From: Chitinophaga pinensis
Lineage (GTDB): Bacteria; Bacteroidota; Bacteroidia; UKL13-3
Length of the DNA stretch: 64,000 nucleotides
Reading direction: 5' to 3'
Assembly: GCA_945860865.1 (NCBI GenBank)
Contig: CAMARW010000001.1
Location: 1 to 64,000, forward strand
Both the position numbers and the translations under genes were made by a program. The notes beneath the pieces were generated by a model that did no database searches, had not been told where the DNA came from, and worked only from the letters and a program-made list of their open reading frames with translations. Of this stretch, positions 27,003 through 35,845 are shown piece by piece; position 1 is the first letter of the stretch; the number at the start of each line of letters is the position of its first letter.

Positions 27003-28463
27003 ATGGATAAAATTAAAATAGCAGTTGCCAAAGGCGATGGTATTGGACCAGAAATTATGGATGCAGTTGTTCAAATTTTTGAAGCCGCAAACGTTCCTCT
27101 TGATTATCAGTTTATTGAAATGGGCAAAACCTTTTACGACAAGGGTTTTAGCACCGGTATGACCAACGAGGCTAAAGAAACCGTTGAGCAATTGGGTATT
27201 TTATTTAAAGGTCCGATGGAAACCCCAAAAGGCAAAGGTGTTAAATCTATTAACGTTACCGCCAGAAAAACTTGGAGTACATTCGCCAATCGCCGTCATT
27301 TTAGGTCTTTAAATGGCGTAAACACTGTTTTCTCTCAAGCAGGTATTCCGATAGATTTAACCATAGTGCGCGAAAATATTGAAGGCACTTATGGTGGTAT
27401 TGAGCACATGTTGAGTCAGGATGTTGCCCTTTGCCGCCGCTTAATAACCAGGCCAGGAAGCATACAAGTGCACAAATTTGCCTTTGAAATGGCGAAAAAA
27501 GAAGGTTTTAAAACCGTTACCTGCGCCCACAAAGCCAATATTATGAAATTAACCGATGGTTTGTTTCTAGAAACTTTTTACGAAGTAGCCAAAGACTATC
27601 CAGAAATTATTGCCAATGATATTATTGTAGACGATTTGGCTATGAAATTGGTGAGCAAACCACAGTCGTTTGAAGTGGTAGTATTAACCAACCTTCAAGG
27701 AGATATCATGAGCGATTTATGCGCTGGTTTAGTGGGAGGTTTGGGTTTTGCACCATCTGCTAATATTGGCGACCAGATTTCTATTTTTGAAGCCGTACAC
27801 GGCACTGCGCCAGATATTACGGGTAAAAATATTGCCAACCCAACTGCCCTTCTTTTAAGTAGCTTTATGATGTTACGCCACTTAGGATTAATGGAACACG
27901 CAGATAACATTGAAAACGCTTTATTATGCACCCTAGAACAAGGTAAACATACAGGCGATTTTGGCGATAAAACAACTGCCTCTCTAAATACCACCGATTT
28001 TGCCAACGCTATTATTGCCAACCTAGGCAACAAACCTAGCGGACCAGAAGGTAGAAAAAGTAGAGCAACGGCATCATACAACTTGCCTCAAAAACCAGCT
28101 GAGCAAAAAATGATGCAAACAGCTGCGCGTAAAACAGAAAAAGTAGTTGGAATTGATTTGTTTATTGAATCTAATTTAGTTGCCCATAAACTGGCAGAAA
28201 TCTTAAAACTATCCGAATCTGCAGATTGCAAATTAATCATGATTTCTAACCGTGGTACCCAGGTTTGGCCAAGTGGTTCTGTTTTTACAGAATGTATAGA
28301 CCAATACCGCGTTCGTTTTGAAGTAGAAAAAGGCAAAGAAACTAGCCTGGCACCCATGTTCGATTTGGCTGCTAATGCCGCTAAAAATTTATTAGTTACA
28401 TCCACAGAAATCTTAAGATATTTTGATGATAAACCAGGTTATTCCCTAGCCCAAGGTCAATAA
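27003..28463 (+). CDS. icd: Isocitrate dehydrogenase (long Thermus/Rickettsia-like type)
   Basis: This 486-residue TCA-cycle enzyme converts isocitrate to 2-oxoglutarate. The isopropylmalate/isocitrate dehydrogenase fold is shown by [12 protein letters not shown] (8-19), the substrate-binding [21 protein letters not shown] with metal-binding Asp, and [17 protein letters not shown] near the coenzyme. About 140 extra C-terminal residues follow the core, as in the Thermus-type subfamily. NADP is the likely coenzyme by family, but I cannot prove it from the sequence. It stands alone, with a strong promoter and a five-base gap to the convergent gene. Confidence 0.93.
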   Translation: MDKIKIAVAKGDGIGPEIMDAVVQIFEAANVPLDYQFIEMGKTFYDKGFSTGMTNEAKETVEQLGILFKGPMETPKGKGVKSINVTARKTWSTFANRRHFRSLNGVNTVFSQAGIPIDLTIVRENIEGTYGGIEHMLSQDVALCRRLITRPGSIQVHKFAFEMAKKEGFKTVTCAHKANIMKLTDGLFLETFYEVAKDYPEIIANDIIVDDLAMKLVSKPQSFEVVVLTNLQGDIMSDLCAGLVGGLGFAPSANIGDQISIFEAVHGTAPDITGKNIANPTALLLSSFMMLRHLGLMEHADNIENALLCTLEQGKHTGDFGDKTTASLNTTDFANAIIANLGNKPSGPEGRKSRATASYNLPQKPAEQKMMQTAARKTEKVVGIDLFIESNLVAHKLAEILKLSESADCKLIMISNRGTQVWPSGSVFTECIDQYRVRFEVEKGKETSLAPMFDLAANAAKNLLVTSTEILRYFDDKPGYSLAQGQ

Positions 28464-28467
28464 TTAT

Positions 28468-29901
28468 TTAATAGGCTGAACCTATTTTTAAGGTGCCGAT
28501 TTTATGCCAATGTCCATCATACATAGGTGTAAAATCGGCATTGTTGTTTAAGAAGTCCTCGTCCATAAGCATTTCTCTGGTACTATCTTTAAACCAAATT
28601 ACCTTGTATAACCCAGCCACATTTCGCTTGGCAAAAGCATCGTAATCTTCGGCGCTGTATTTAGTATATCCGCAGGTGTTACCCGTTTTAAGCCAAACCA
28701 CATCAGGAAAGTTGGAAAGCACTGGTAAATTTGCATTTTTATGTAATGCCGAATTTTCTATATCTATCCTAAATGCCAAAGTAGATAGGGTTCCCAAACC
28801 TGTTTGCCTCCATTCTAAACCCTTCTTTATCAACATAAAAAATGAAAGTCCAAGCAAAAAAACTAAAACAAGCTTTTTAAACCCATTTTGCCATTTTAGC
28901 TGATCCAAATACAGCAATGGACCTAGGAAAACTAAAACATAAAATACTGATAAATAGCGAGGTAATTGCGACATTTGTAAATTTGCTTGTCCCAGCAACA
29001 AAAGCACCAAGCTTAATCCCATGTAAAACAGCAATGCGCAAAAATATTTCGCCTTTTCGGGTAAACGTTTTAGGTTTACAGCTAAAATAGCCAAAGAAAA
29101 GAGATAAAAAGCAATGCCAGCATACAAGGGATTAAGCGCAAAAATGCCAGTTGCCACATTTTGGAGATTAGTAAATAATGGGTTCAAACCAAATTTTAGC
29201 CACAATGAATGATCGCCGGTTGGGCTGCCAAGCAAACTATAATTTCTATAAAGCCAAAAGGCAGTAGTTAGCAAAGCGGGCAATAGTTGCCAAAGCAATT
29301 CAGGCAACTTTCTTTTCTGCTTAAACCAATAAAACAATAAGCCAGGCAGCATGAGCCAAATTATATAACGTTGCAGGCATAATAAAGCTAAAAGCGTGGC
29401 ACTTGCCAGCTTGTTTTGGGGTTTATATAAGAGTAAATATATATAGGCACTTAAGAGCGCCATAAAACCCATTTCGCTAAGGGCCCAAACATACACTTGC
29501 ACATAAGCAAAGTACTGACCAACCGCCAGAAGCCAAAAAGCTAAAATCCAATTTTGATTAATAAGTAGTTTGCGCAGAATAAGGTAAACAAAAAGACCGT
29601 TTAGGTTAAAAAAGAAAAACTGGAGCAATTGGGCAAAATGCAGCGGATTTATTCCAAACAAATAGGCAGGTGCCAATAAAAAACTATACAGCGGCACCGC
29701 ATTAACAAGTATGTTGCCATCAAATAAAATTAAACCTTTGCCCTCCACCAAACTTTTAGCTGCCGATAAATAGTTTACAGAATCTATGCTTAAACCAAGG
29801 CCTTCTTTAGAAACACCCAAAAACAAAAGTATGTTTAAGAGCAAGGCAATTAGCCCAATGGAAAGAAGTTCTTTATTTGTTTTAAAAATGGGTTTAAGCA
29901 A
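28468..29901 (-). CDS. Multi-pass membrane protein, GT-C glycosyltransferase-like
   Basis: This 477-residue protein has about eleven membrane helices and a soluble C-terminal part (about 385-477). An early loop (GLSIDSVNYLSAAKSLVEGKG) has the acidic residue after the first helix that is typical of GT-C sugar transferases of the ArnT/PMT kind. It probably transfers a sugar from a lipid carrier, but no substrate is evident. The start is a TTG; no in-frame ATG lies before the first helix. It sits 15 bases after the stop of the preceding small secreted-protein gene. Confidence 0.75.
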   Translation of the reverse strand: MLKPIFKTNKELLSIGLIALLLNILLFLGVSKEGLGLSIDSVNYLSAAKSLVEGKGLILFDGNILVNAVPLYSFLLAPAYLFGINPLHFAQLLQFFFFNLNGLFVYLILRKLLINQNWILAFWLLAVGQYFAYVQVYVWALSEMGFMALLSAYIYLLLYKPQNKLASATLLALLCLQRYIIWLMLPGLLFYWFKQKRKLPELLWQLLPALLTTAFWLYRNYSLLGSPTGDHSLWLKFGLNPLFTNLQNVATGIFALNPLYAGIAFYLFSLAILAVNLKRLPEKAKYFCALLFYMGLSLVLLLLGQANLQMSQLPRYLSVFYVLVFLGPLLYLDQLKWQNGFKKLVLVFLLGLSFFMLIKKGLEWRQTGLGTLSTLAFRIDIENSALHKNANLPVLSNFPDVVWLKTGNTCGYTKYSAEDYDAFAKRNVAGLYKVIWFKDSTREMLMDEDFLNNNADFTPMYDGHWHKIGTLKIGSAY

Positions 29902-29916
29902 AATAAGAAAAACCAG

Positions 29917-30414
29917 TTATTTTAAATAGAGAAAAAAAGCAATGGGCAATACGCCAGGCCCAAGCACATGTTTAGCACCTGGTGCAGGTTGCGAAACTAC
30001 TGGAATAGTTGTATTAAGTTTTACCTCTGCAAAGGTAATTTTGCTGTCTATGGGCAGAATCGTTAAAAACTGCTTACAGCCATTGGTAAACTGAGGAGAT
30101 TGCATAGAAAATACTTTTCCTTGAATGTTTTCCTGACTAGGTTGAACCATAATAGAATAAGAATTTAAAAGGTTCTTTTGGGTTCTGTCATTTTTGTCAT
30201 AGATAACTAATTGCGGTGTACCTATACTAAAAAAAGACCTGTGTATACTGCCTACTTTCATTAAGTCTATAGATTCGAACCCATTTTCTAGGAAATAAGA
30301 AAATCGCCTAGCTATTTCCATGTTTTTGGGGTTGGGTTCTGGTTGTTGGCCAAATGCATTTTGATTGATAACGAAACTAGCTACAATCAATACTATGGTT
30401 TTTATTCTTCTCAT
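29917..30414 (-). CDS. Small secreted protein of unknown function
   Basis: This protein is about 165 residues, starting at the ATG at 30414. That start gives a clean signal peptide (MRRIKTIVLIVASFVINQNAFGQ). The longer frame upstream runs back through the terminator and into the AlbA_2 gene and is rejected. The mature part is about 140 residues of mixed strands, with SFFSIGTPQLVIYDKND, and a hydrophobic C-terminus (GPGVLPIAFFLYLK). I do not recognise the family. Confidence 0.7.
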   Translation of the reverse strand: MRRIKTIVLIVASFVINQNAFGQQPEPNPKNMEIARRFSYFLENGFESIDLMKVGSIHRSFFSIGTPQLVIYDKNDRTQKNLLNSYSIMVQPSQENIQGKVFSMQSPQFTNGCKQFLTILPIDSKITFAEVKLNTTIPVVSQPAPGAKHVLGPGVLPIAFFLYLK

Positions 30415-30448
30415 AAATTTATACCCTACAAAATAAGTGCCTTTAATT

Positions 30449-30477
30449 CTAAATTTTTGCTTTAAAGCAAAATTTAG
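30449..30477 (-). terminator. Terminator after the symporter/AlbA_2 operon
   Basis: An AT-rich hairpin, CTAAATTTTTGCTTT / AAAGCAAAATTTAG with one bulged base, two bases past the stop of the AlbA_2 gene. It lacks a strong T run, so efficiency is uncertain. Confidence 0.5.
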
Positions 30478-30479
30478 GT

Positions 30480-31109
30480 TTAGCTGAGTGTAAAATATTC
30501 TACTTTCTCTGTTTGGTGTGAACGCACAACACCAGCACTTACTAGTGCTACCAGCATTTTTTGTCCGCGCCAACGAGATATGTTTAATAACTTACAAATT
30601 TCTTTAAGCGTAGCCTTGGGATTTGTTTCGAGGTGCTTAAGCACAGAGCGCTCATGATCTGTATAGCGAATAATGTTCTGCGATTTGCCACTATTCTTTT
30701 TGAGCACATCTACCACAATTTTACTGGCCAACAATGATTGATCTTTAACCCTTATGTGGGCCCACCATTTACCCTCTTCATCTTTGGCATAATAAGGCTT
30801 ATCTGTACCTGCTGGAATTATCGCTTCTATAACTGTTTTATCTCCTAGCTCCCATTCTATTAGTTCTATATTTATTTCTGGCTTCACATAGAAATGAGCA
30901 GCCAAATCTAGCATATACTTTTCATCCTCGCTCCTTACTCCTGCAATGGTTTTATTATCGTTTACCCCCACCAATAAGGTTCCACCTTTGTGGTTGGCAA
31001 AAGCGCTCATAGTTTTGGCAATTTTGCTGGCAGAAGATATGGTTTTCTTAAAATCTAAAACCTCGCTTTCGCCACCTGCAATTTTTAAGAATAAAGGATG
31101 AATAGCCAT
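30480..31109 (-). CDS. AlbA_2 (Schlafen-type) domain protein with a winged-helix tail
   Basis: These are about 209 residues. The N-terminal half is an AlbA_2 putative nucleic-acid-binding domain: GESEVLDFKKTI, AKTMSAFANHKGGTLLVGVNDN and the closing EGKWWAHIRVKDQS. The C-terminal 70 residues form a winged helix (TLKEICKLLNISRWRGQKMLVALVSAGVV). Such proteins are usually transcription regulators; some related ones belong to defence systems. It lies 16 bases behind the symporter gene and probably shares its transcript. The start is the fourth codon of the longest frame; either is possible. Confidence 0.85.
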   Translation of the reverse strand: MAIHPLFLKIAGGESEVLDFKKTISSASKIAKTMSAFANHKGGTLLVGVNDNKTIAGVRSEDEKYMLDLAAHFYVKPEINIELIEWELGDKTVIEAIIPAGTDKPYYAKDEEGKWWAHIRVKDQSLLASKIVVDVLKKNSGKSQNIIRYTDHERSVLKHLETNPKATLKEICKLLNISRWRGQKMLVALVSAGVVRSHQTEKVEYFTLS

Positions 31110-31125
31110 GTGGCACAAGATAAAA

Positions 31126-32565
31126 CTATTTTCTTATAAGCCACAGTCCGGCAAAAGTTAATGCACCATTTAAGAGCAGTAATTCAATACCAATTTGGTA
31201 GCTCCAACCTAAATAACTTGGCACATAATGCTGAAAAGCAAAACAAAGTATAGGAGCCAACAAACAAACAAACGGCGCCAAATGATCTTTAATTTTACAC
31301 TTAGTTAAAATACCAAAAGCAAATAAACCCAAAAGCGGACCATAGGTATACCCTGCAATATCTAAAAGTATATTAATAATGGATTTGTTATTGAGCATTT
31401 TAAAATAAAACACCAGCAACAAAAAAACCACTGCAAAGCTTAAGTGTACTATTTTTCTAGTTTTAGCTTGCTGTTCTTCTGTTATACCCTTTTGTCTTTT
31501 TAAACCAATAATATCAATACAAAAAGAAGAGGTAAGGGCTGTAATAGCCCCATCTGCAGAAGGAAACAAAGCAGAAATTAATCCAATAATAAATATTAAA
31601 GAAACCCAAACTGGCATAAAATCTAAGGCAATAGTTGGGAACAAATCATCTCCTTTTACCAAAATACCTTTGCTTGTGGCAAACAAATACAAAACACCCC
31701 CTAATAGTAAAAACAAAAAGTTAACCAACACCATCACAGAACTAAACAAAACCATGTTTTTTTGAGCACCGCCTAGGGTTTTTACACTAATGTTTTTTTG
31801 CATCATTTCTTGGTCTAAACCTGTCATGGCAATGGTAATAAAAGCCCCGCCAATTATCTGTTTCAAGAAAAAGCGCTTATCGTTTACATCCATGTTAAAC
31901 ATATCCATATGGCCACTATTGGCCAAAGAAGAAAGTGTTTGAGATAGGTTCAAACCTAAATCTCCTATGATATAAAACACACACACCACAAGCGCCAATA
32001 ACATAAAAAAAGTTTGCAGCGTATCTGTCCAAACAATGGTTTTTACCCCACCTTTAAAGGTATAGAGTAAAATCATTGCTAAAATTATAAGGGTAGTAAT
32101 TTCAAATGAAATTCCGAGTTGGTTCAGTACAAATAATTGCAAAACATTAATAACTAAATAGAGCCTGAGCGTTGCGCCTAAAGTTCTAGACATAATAAAA
32201 AATAAAGCGCCTGTTTTGTATGAAACCAATCCAAAACGCTCGCCCAAATAATTATATATGGAAGTTAATTGCAGTTTGTAATACAGGGGCAACAATACAA
32301 ATGCCACTACAAAATAGCCTAAAAAATAGCCTATTACCACCTGAAAATAACTAAACTTAGCTAGCTCTACCGTACCCGGTACAGAAACAAATGTAACACC
32401 CGAAAGTGAGGTGCCTATCATGCCAAAGGCAACCAGGGCCCAATGACTACTTTTGTTGCCAATATAAAAAGAATCGTTGGTGGCATTGCGCGAGGTATAA
32501 TAAGCAACGCCAAGTAAAACCAAAAAATAAACGAGAATTACAGATAAAAATAAAGCTGGTACCAT
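31126..32565 (-). CDS. Sodium:solute symporter (SSS family)
   Basis: This 479-residue inner-membrane transporter has about 13 helices. The N-terminus carries the FYIGNKSSHW loop and a GTSLSGVTFVSVPG helix typical of SSS proteins of the SglT/PutP fold, which couple uptake to sodium. The substrate (sugar, amino acid or other) is not evident. It is followed after 16 bases by the AlbA_2 regulator. Confidence 0.9.
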   Translation of the reverse strand: MVPALFLSVILVYFLVLLGVAYYTSRNATNDSFYIGNKSSHWALVAFGMIGTSLSGVTFVSVPGTVELAKFSYFQVVIGYFLGYFVVAFVLLPLYYKLQLTSIYNYLGERFGLVSYKTGALFFIMSRTLGATLRLYLVINVLQLFVLNQLGISFEITTLIILAMILLYTFKGGVKTIVWTDTLQTFFMLLALVVCVFYIIGDLGLNLSQTLSSLANSGHMDMFNMDVNDKRFFLKQIIGGAFITIAMTGLDQEMMQKNISVKTLGGAQKNMVLFSSVMVLVNFLFLLLGGVLYLFATSKGILVKGDDLFPTIALDFMPVWVSLIFIIGLISALFPSADGAITALTSSFCIDIIGLKRQKGITEEQQAKTRKIVHLSFAVVFLLLVFYFKMLNNKSIINILLDIAGYTYGPLLGLFAFGILTKCKIKDHLAPFVCLLAPILCFAFQHYVPSYLGWSYQIGIELLLLNGALTFAGLWLIRK

Positions 32566-32637
32566 TATACAAATCTAAAAGAACCCACAAAAAGCGCAAA
32601 TAGAGTTAACCACAAAAAATAATATGCTGTATTATTT

Positions 32638-33054
32638 TTAAGGTTTTACCTCTTGTAGCGGTACACCCAATAAAATCATGAGCATTAAAAGTGCGGCAAC
32701 TATCATTAAGGAAATTGAAAGTGGGCGCCAAATAGTCTTTTTAGGCAATTCGTCTGCATGCGGCAAATATTTTTTAAAGGAGAATTCAACTAATAGCGCC
32801 CCCTGCAAAAAATTAGCTAAAATGGTTGTACCACTACCGCCGTATGGCGTAGAGGCAAGCATAGCCGTTAAAAAAGCCATCAGAACAGAAAGCAATAGCA
32901 GCAAATTGGCCTCCCGCTTTCTATGAACACCTATTAAGTTCTGACGAATTAATACACCTCCAAAGATGGGACTAAAAAAAATACAAAATCCAAGGATAGC
33001 CCATTTAGAGTAAATGGCTTCATTTGTTGGTTCAGGCTTTATGGGTTCAATCAT
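32638..33054 (-). CDS. Small membrane protein of unknown function
   Basis: This 138-residue protein has four hydrophobic stretches (about 17-36, 49-69, 78-92 and 108-130) and no known motif. It is five bases behind the rhomboid gene, as the third gene of a mutL-rhomboid operon. Confidence 0.7.
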   Translation of the reverse strand: MIEPIKPEPTNEAIYSKWAILGFCIFFSPIFGGVLIRQNLIGVHRKREANLLLLLSVLMAFLTAMLASTPYGGSGTTILANFLQGALLVEFSFKKYLPHADELPKKTIWRPLSISLMIVAALLMLMILLGVPLQEVKP

Positions 33055-33059
33055 GTGTA

Positions 33060-33893
33060 TTAGTAAAAGTTTTGACGGTTGTTTTTATTCCAAATTTTGA
33101 TGAGAATAAAGCCAAACAACATGCCACCTAAATGGGCAAAATGAGCCACATTATCTGAAGGATTATTAGAAAAACCTTGGTACAATTCTAAGGCACCATA
33201 AAAAAATACGAAGTACTTAGCCTTAATTGGAAACGGAATAAAAAGCATCATTAGGGTAGTGTTTGGAAAAAGCATTCCAAATCCTAATAACAAACCAAAA
33301 ACCGCGCCGCTGGCCCCAACTACCGGCACATTCATTTTACGCACCAGCATGTAATCTACTATTTCTTTGGCGCCATTAACATATTCGGCACCGTTTGGAT
33401 TTGCTTTCCAACCTATCAAAAAATCAGCAACTTGAGAATCGTTAGCCAAAAAATGATCGCCTTGTATAAGTTTAAAAAACTGATCGTAATTGGGTTCAGA
33501 CAGAAAGCCAGCTATTTGCTCTTTTACCTGGAAAACCTCGTAAGCGTTAACTCCAACATGCAAAGCGGCAGCGCCAAAAGCCGTTACAAAGTAGTAAATG
33601 AAAAAACGTTTTGGACCCCAATAATTTTCTAAAACGCTGCCAAACATCCATAGCGAGAACATATTAAAAAACAAATGCATGAAAGACCCATGCATAAATA
33701 CATGAGTAATAATTTGAAATGGTTTAAAATAAACAGATTCTGGGTAGTATAAGCCCAGGGTTTGGTTAAGATTTATAACACCCTTGCTTTGTAAAACCAA
33801 GTAGGCTAAAAAACAAATGGCATTTATTATGAGCAGGTTTTTTACAACCGGCGGAAAACTCGAAAAATTACTTGGTCTATGTGATTGATACAT
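33060..33893 (-). CDS. Rhomboid family intramembrane serine protease
   Basis: This 277-residue membrane protease has the catalytic dyad Ser195 in GASGAVFG and His254 in HFAHLGG, and the conserved HVFMHGSFMHLFFNM helix (about 64-78). It cleaves substrates within membrane helices. A loop of about 80 residues between the third and fourth helices (about 113-192) is longer than in GlpG and is common in Bacteroidota members. It lies 18 bases after mutL, an arrangement often seen in this phylum. Confidence 0.94.
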   Translation of the reverse strand: MYQSHRPSNFSSFPPVVKNLLIINAICFLAYLVLQSKGVINLNQTLGLYYPESVYFKPFQIITHVFMHGSFMHLFFNMFSLWMFGSVLENYWGPKRFFIYYFVTAFGAAALHVGVNAYEVFQVKEQIAGFLSEPNYDQFFKLIQGDHFLANDSQVADFLIGWKANPNGAEYVNGAKEIVDYMLVRKMNVPVVGASGAVFGLLLGFGMLFPNTTLMMLFIPFPIKAKYFVFFYGALELYQGFSNNPSDNVAHFAHLGGMLFGFILIKIWNKNNRQNFY

Positions 33894-33911
33894 GAAATTT
33901 TTTCTCCAATA

Positions 33912-35714
33912 TTAAAACATTTTACCAATATCTTGAAGGGTTAATTTGCTTACGCAAGGTTTCCCATCGGGCGAAAACTGAGGCTCTGCACAGGCAAACA
34001 ACTCATCTACCAATTTGTTCATTTCCTCTGTTTTTAATCGGACACCTTGTTTTATAGCGGCGCGTTTTGCTAAAGTTTTAGCCACATTTTTATGCTTATT
34101 CTCTTCGCCTATTTGCTGCGCTTTATAGGTTTCTATGATGCCATTTAAGAGGGCTTGCTCATCTTCTAAATGCAACTCGGCAGGTAATCCGTTTATAACA
34201 AAAGCATTTTTACCGAATGCATTTACAGTAAAGCCCAAAGCACCCATCTCTGGTAGAATTTCGTTTAAAATATGCTCGTCGCCTGCCGTTAAATTTACCA
34301 CTTTAGGAAACAATAATTGCTGACTAACAATGGGGTTTTGAACCAATGCCTGTAAGTAACGCTCATACAAAATTCTTTCGTGGGCAGCTTGTTGGTGAAT
34401 TAACATGAGGCCGCTTTTTATGGGCGTAACGATATACTGATTATTCAATTGAAAAAACACCCGCAAGTCGCTCATCTCATCCGATTGTGGCAATAAAGTG
34501 GCCTGTGTAATTGACTTGTTTAGCGAAGTGTTTCCTTGAAACAAAGTTTCCCAATTTTTTACATTCTCGTTACGCTGTTGCTGGTAACTATCTTTAAAGC
34601 CTCCCCAATCTGGCTTACTAACCGTGGCAGCATTGGTAAGATCTGCATTAGAAGCTGGTCTTTCAAAGTTCAATTGGGAATGTATAAAACGGTTGTCATC
34701 AAATTGGGCTTCATCCGGACTTTGTGCATAAGCGCCCAGGGCTTTTCTAATAACGGCCCGCAAAATTTGGTAAACATTGCGCTCATCTTCAAACTTTACT
34801 TCGGTTTTGGTTGGGTGAATATTGATATCTATTTGCGCGGGGTCTATAGAAATTTGAATCACATATAAGGGAAACTGCTCTTTGCTGATGGTTCCCTCAA
34901 AAGCATTGTTGATGGCATGATTAAGGTAATTGTCTTTAAAAAAACGTCTGTTTACAAAAAGGTACTGCTCGCCCCTAATTCTTTTAGCAAATTCTGGTTT
35001 GGCCACAAATCCACGCACATGAATAATGCTTGTTTGCTCATCTAATTCTATTAAATCATCCAGCTTTCTATCAGAGAAAACCTCGCATACACGCTGCTTT
35101 AAATCGCCACCAAAATAATCTAATTGCAATTCATCATTGTGGTACAATTTAAACGAAATGGCCGGATTGGCTAAAGCAGCTCTATTAAACTCTTCAACCA
35201 CATGACGCCATTCTACAGGGTTTGATTTTAAAAAATTTCTCCGAGCTGGAATATTAAAAAACAAATTCTTTACAGCAATACTGGTTCCCTTTGGCGTAGC
35301 AACGGGTTCTTGTTTTTTAACCTGCGAACCCTCAATTAGTAAATAAGAGCCTAACTCATCGCTCTCGGGTTTGGTTTTCATTTCTACCTGAGCCACCGAA
35401 GCAATGCTTGCCAAGGCTTCACCCCTAAAACCCATTGTATTTATCTTAAAAATATCTTCTGTTAAAGCAATTTTAGATGTGGCATGGCGCTCCCAACACA
35501 TGCGGGCATCTGTGGCATTCATGCCCATGCCATTATCTACAATATGTACCAAAGATTTACCTGCATCTTTTATGTACAAACTAATTTGGGTGCTTTCGGC
35601 ATCAATGGCATTATCTAGCAACTCCTTAACAATAGAGGCTGGTCTTTGAATAACCTCGCCGGCAGCTATCTGACTGGCTACATGGTCTGGCAATAATTTT
35701 ATTCTTTCACTCAT
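33912..35714 (-). CDS. mutL: DNA mismatch repair protein MutL
   Basis: This is a 600-residue mismatch-repair ATPase. The GHKL ATP site is intact: KELLDNAIDA with Glu31 and Asn35, DNGMGM (60-65), TMGFRGEAL (93-101) and KGTSIAVKNLFFNIPAR. The C-terminal dimerisation domain has the positions of the MutL endonuclease, but the key motif reads HQQAAHERILYE (440-451) instead of DQHA-x2-E-x4-E, and SPDGKP (581-586) instead of C(P/N)HGRP. So two metal-binding residues and the Cys/His pair are replaced, and nicking activity is doubtful. It is first in an operon with rhomboid and a small membrane protein. Confidence 0.97.
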   Translation of the reverse strand: MSERIKLLPDHVASQIAAGEVIQRPASIVKELLDNAIDAESTQISLYIKDAGKSLVHIVDNGMGMNATDARMCWERHATSKIALTEDIFKINTMGFRGEALASIASVAQVEMKTKPESDELGSYLLIEGSQVKKQEPVATPKGTSIAVKNLFFNIPARRNFLKSNPVEWRHVVEEFNRAALANPAISFKLYHNDELQLDYFGGDLKQRVCEVFSDRKLDDLIELDEQTSIIHVRGFVAKPEFAKRIRGEQYLFVNRRFFKDNYLNHAINNAFEGTISKEQFPLYVIQISIDPAQIDINIHPTKTEVKFEDERNVYQILRAVIRKALGAYAQSPDEAQFDDNRFIHSQLNFERPASNADLTNAATVSKPDWGGFKDSYQQQRNENVKNWETLFQGNTSLNKSITQATLLPQSDEMSDLRVFFQLNNQYIVTPIKSGLMLIHQQAAHERILYERYLQALVQNPIVSQQLLFPKVVNLTAGDEHILNEILPEMGALGFTVNAFGKNAFVINGLPAELHLEDEQALLNGIIETYKAQQIGEENKHKNVAKTLAKRAAIKQGVRLKTEEMNKLVDELFACAEPQFSPDGKPCVSKLTLQDIGKMF

Positions 35715-35845
35715 TCCTTTTACAAATCACTTCCTTTTTTTCTGAATTTTAAGACTGTGAAGACCTTTAAACCCAAAATTAGTGAATAAATTATTCAATC
35801 TAAACATGCTTATCTCCTGATTATTCTGCTATTTTGTGCAACTAA

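Noticed and set aside
30415-30573. A 53-residue extension of the small secreted protein
   Set aside because: It runs through the terminator hairpin and into the AlbA_2 coding region; the signal peptide begins at 30414.
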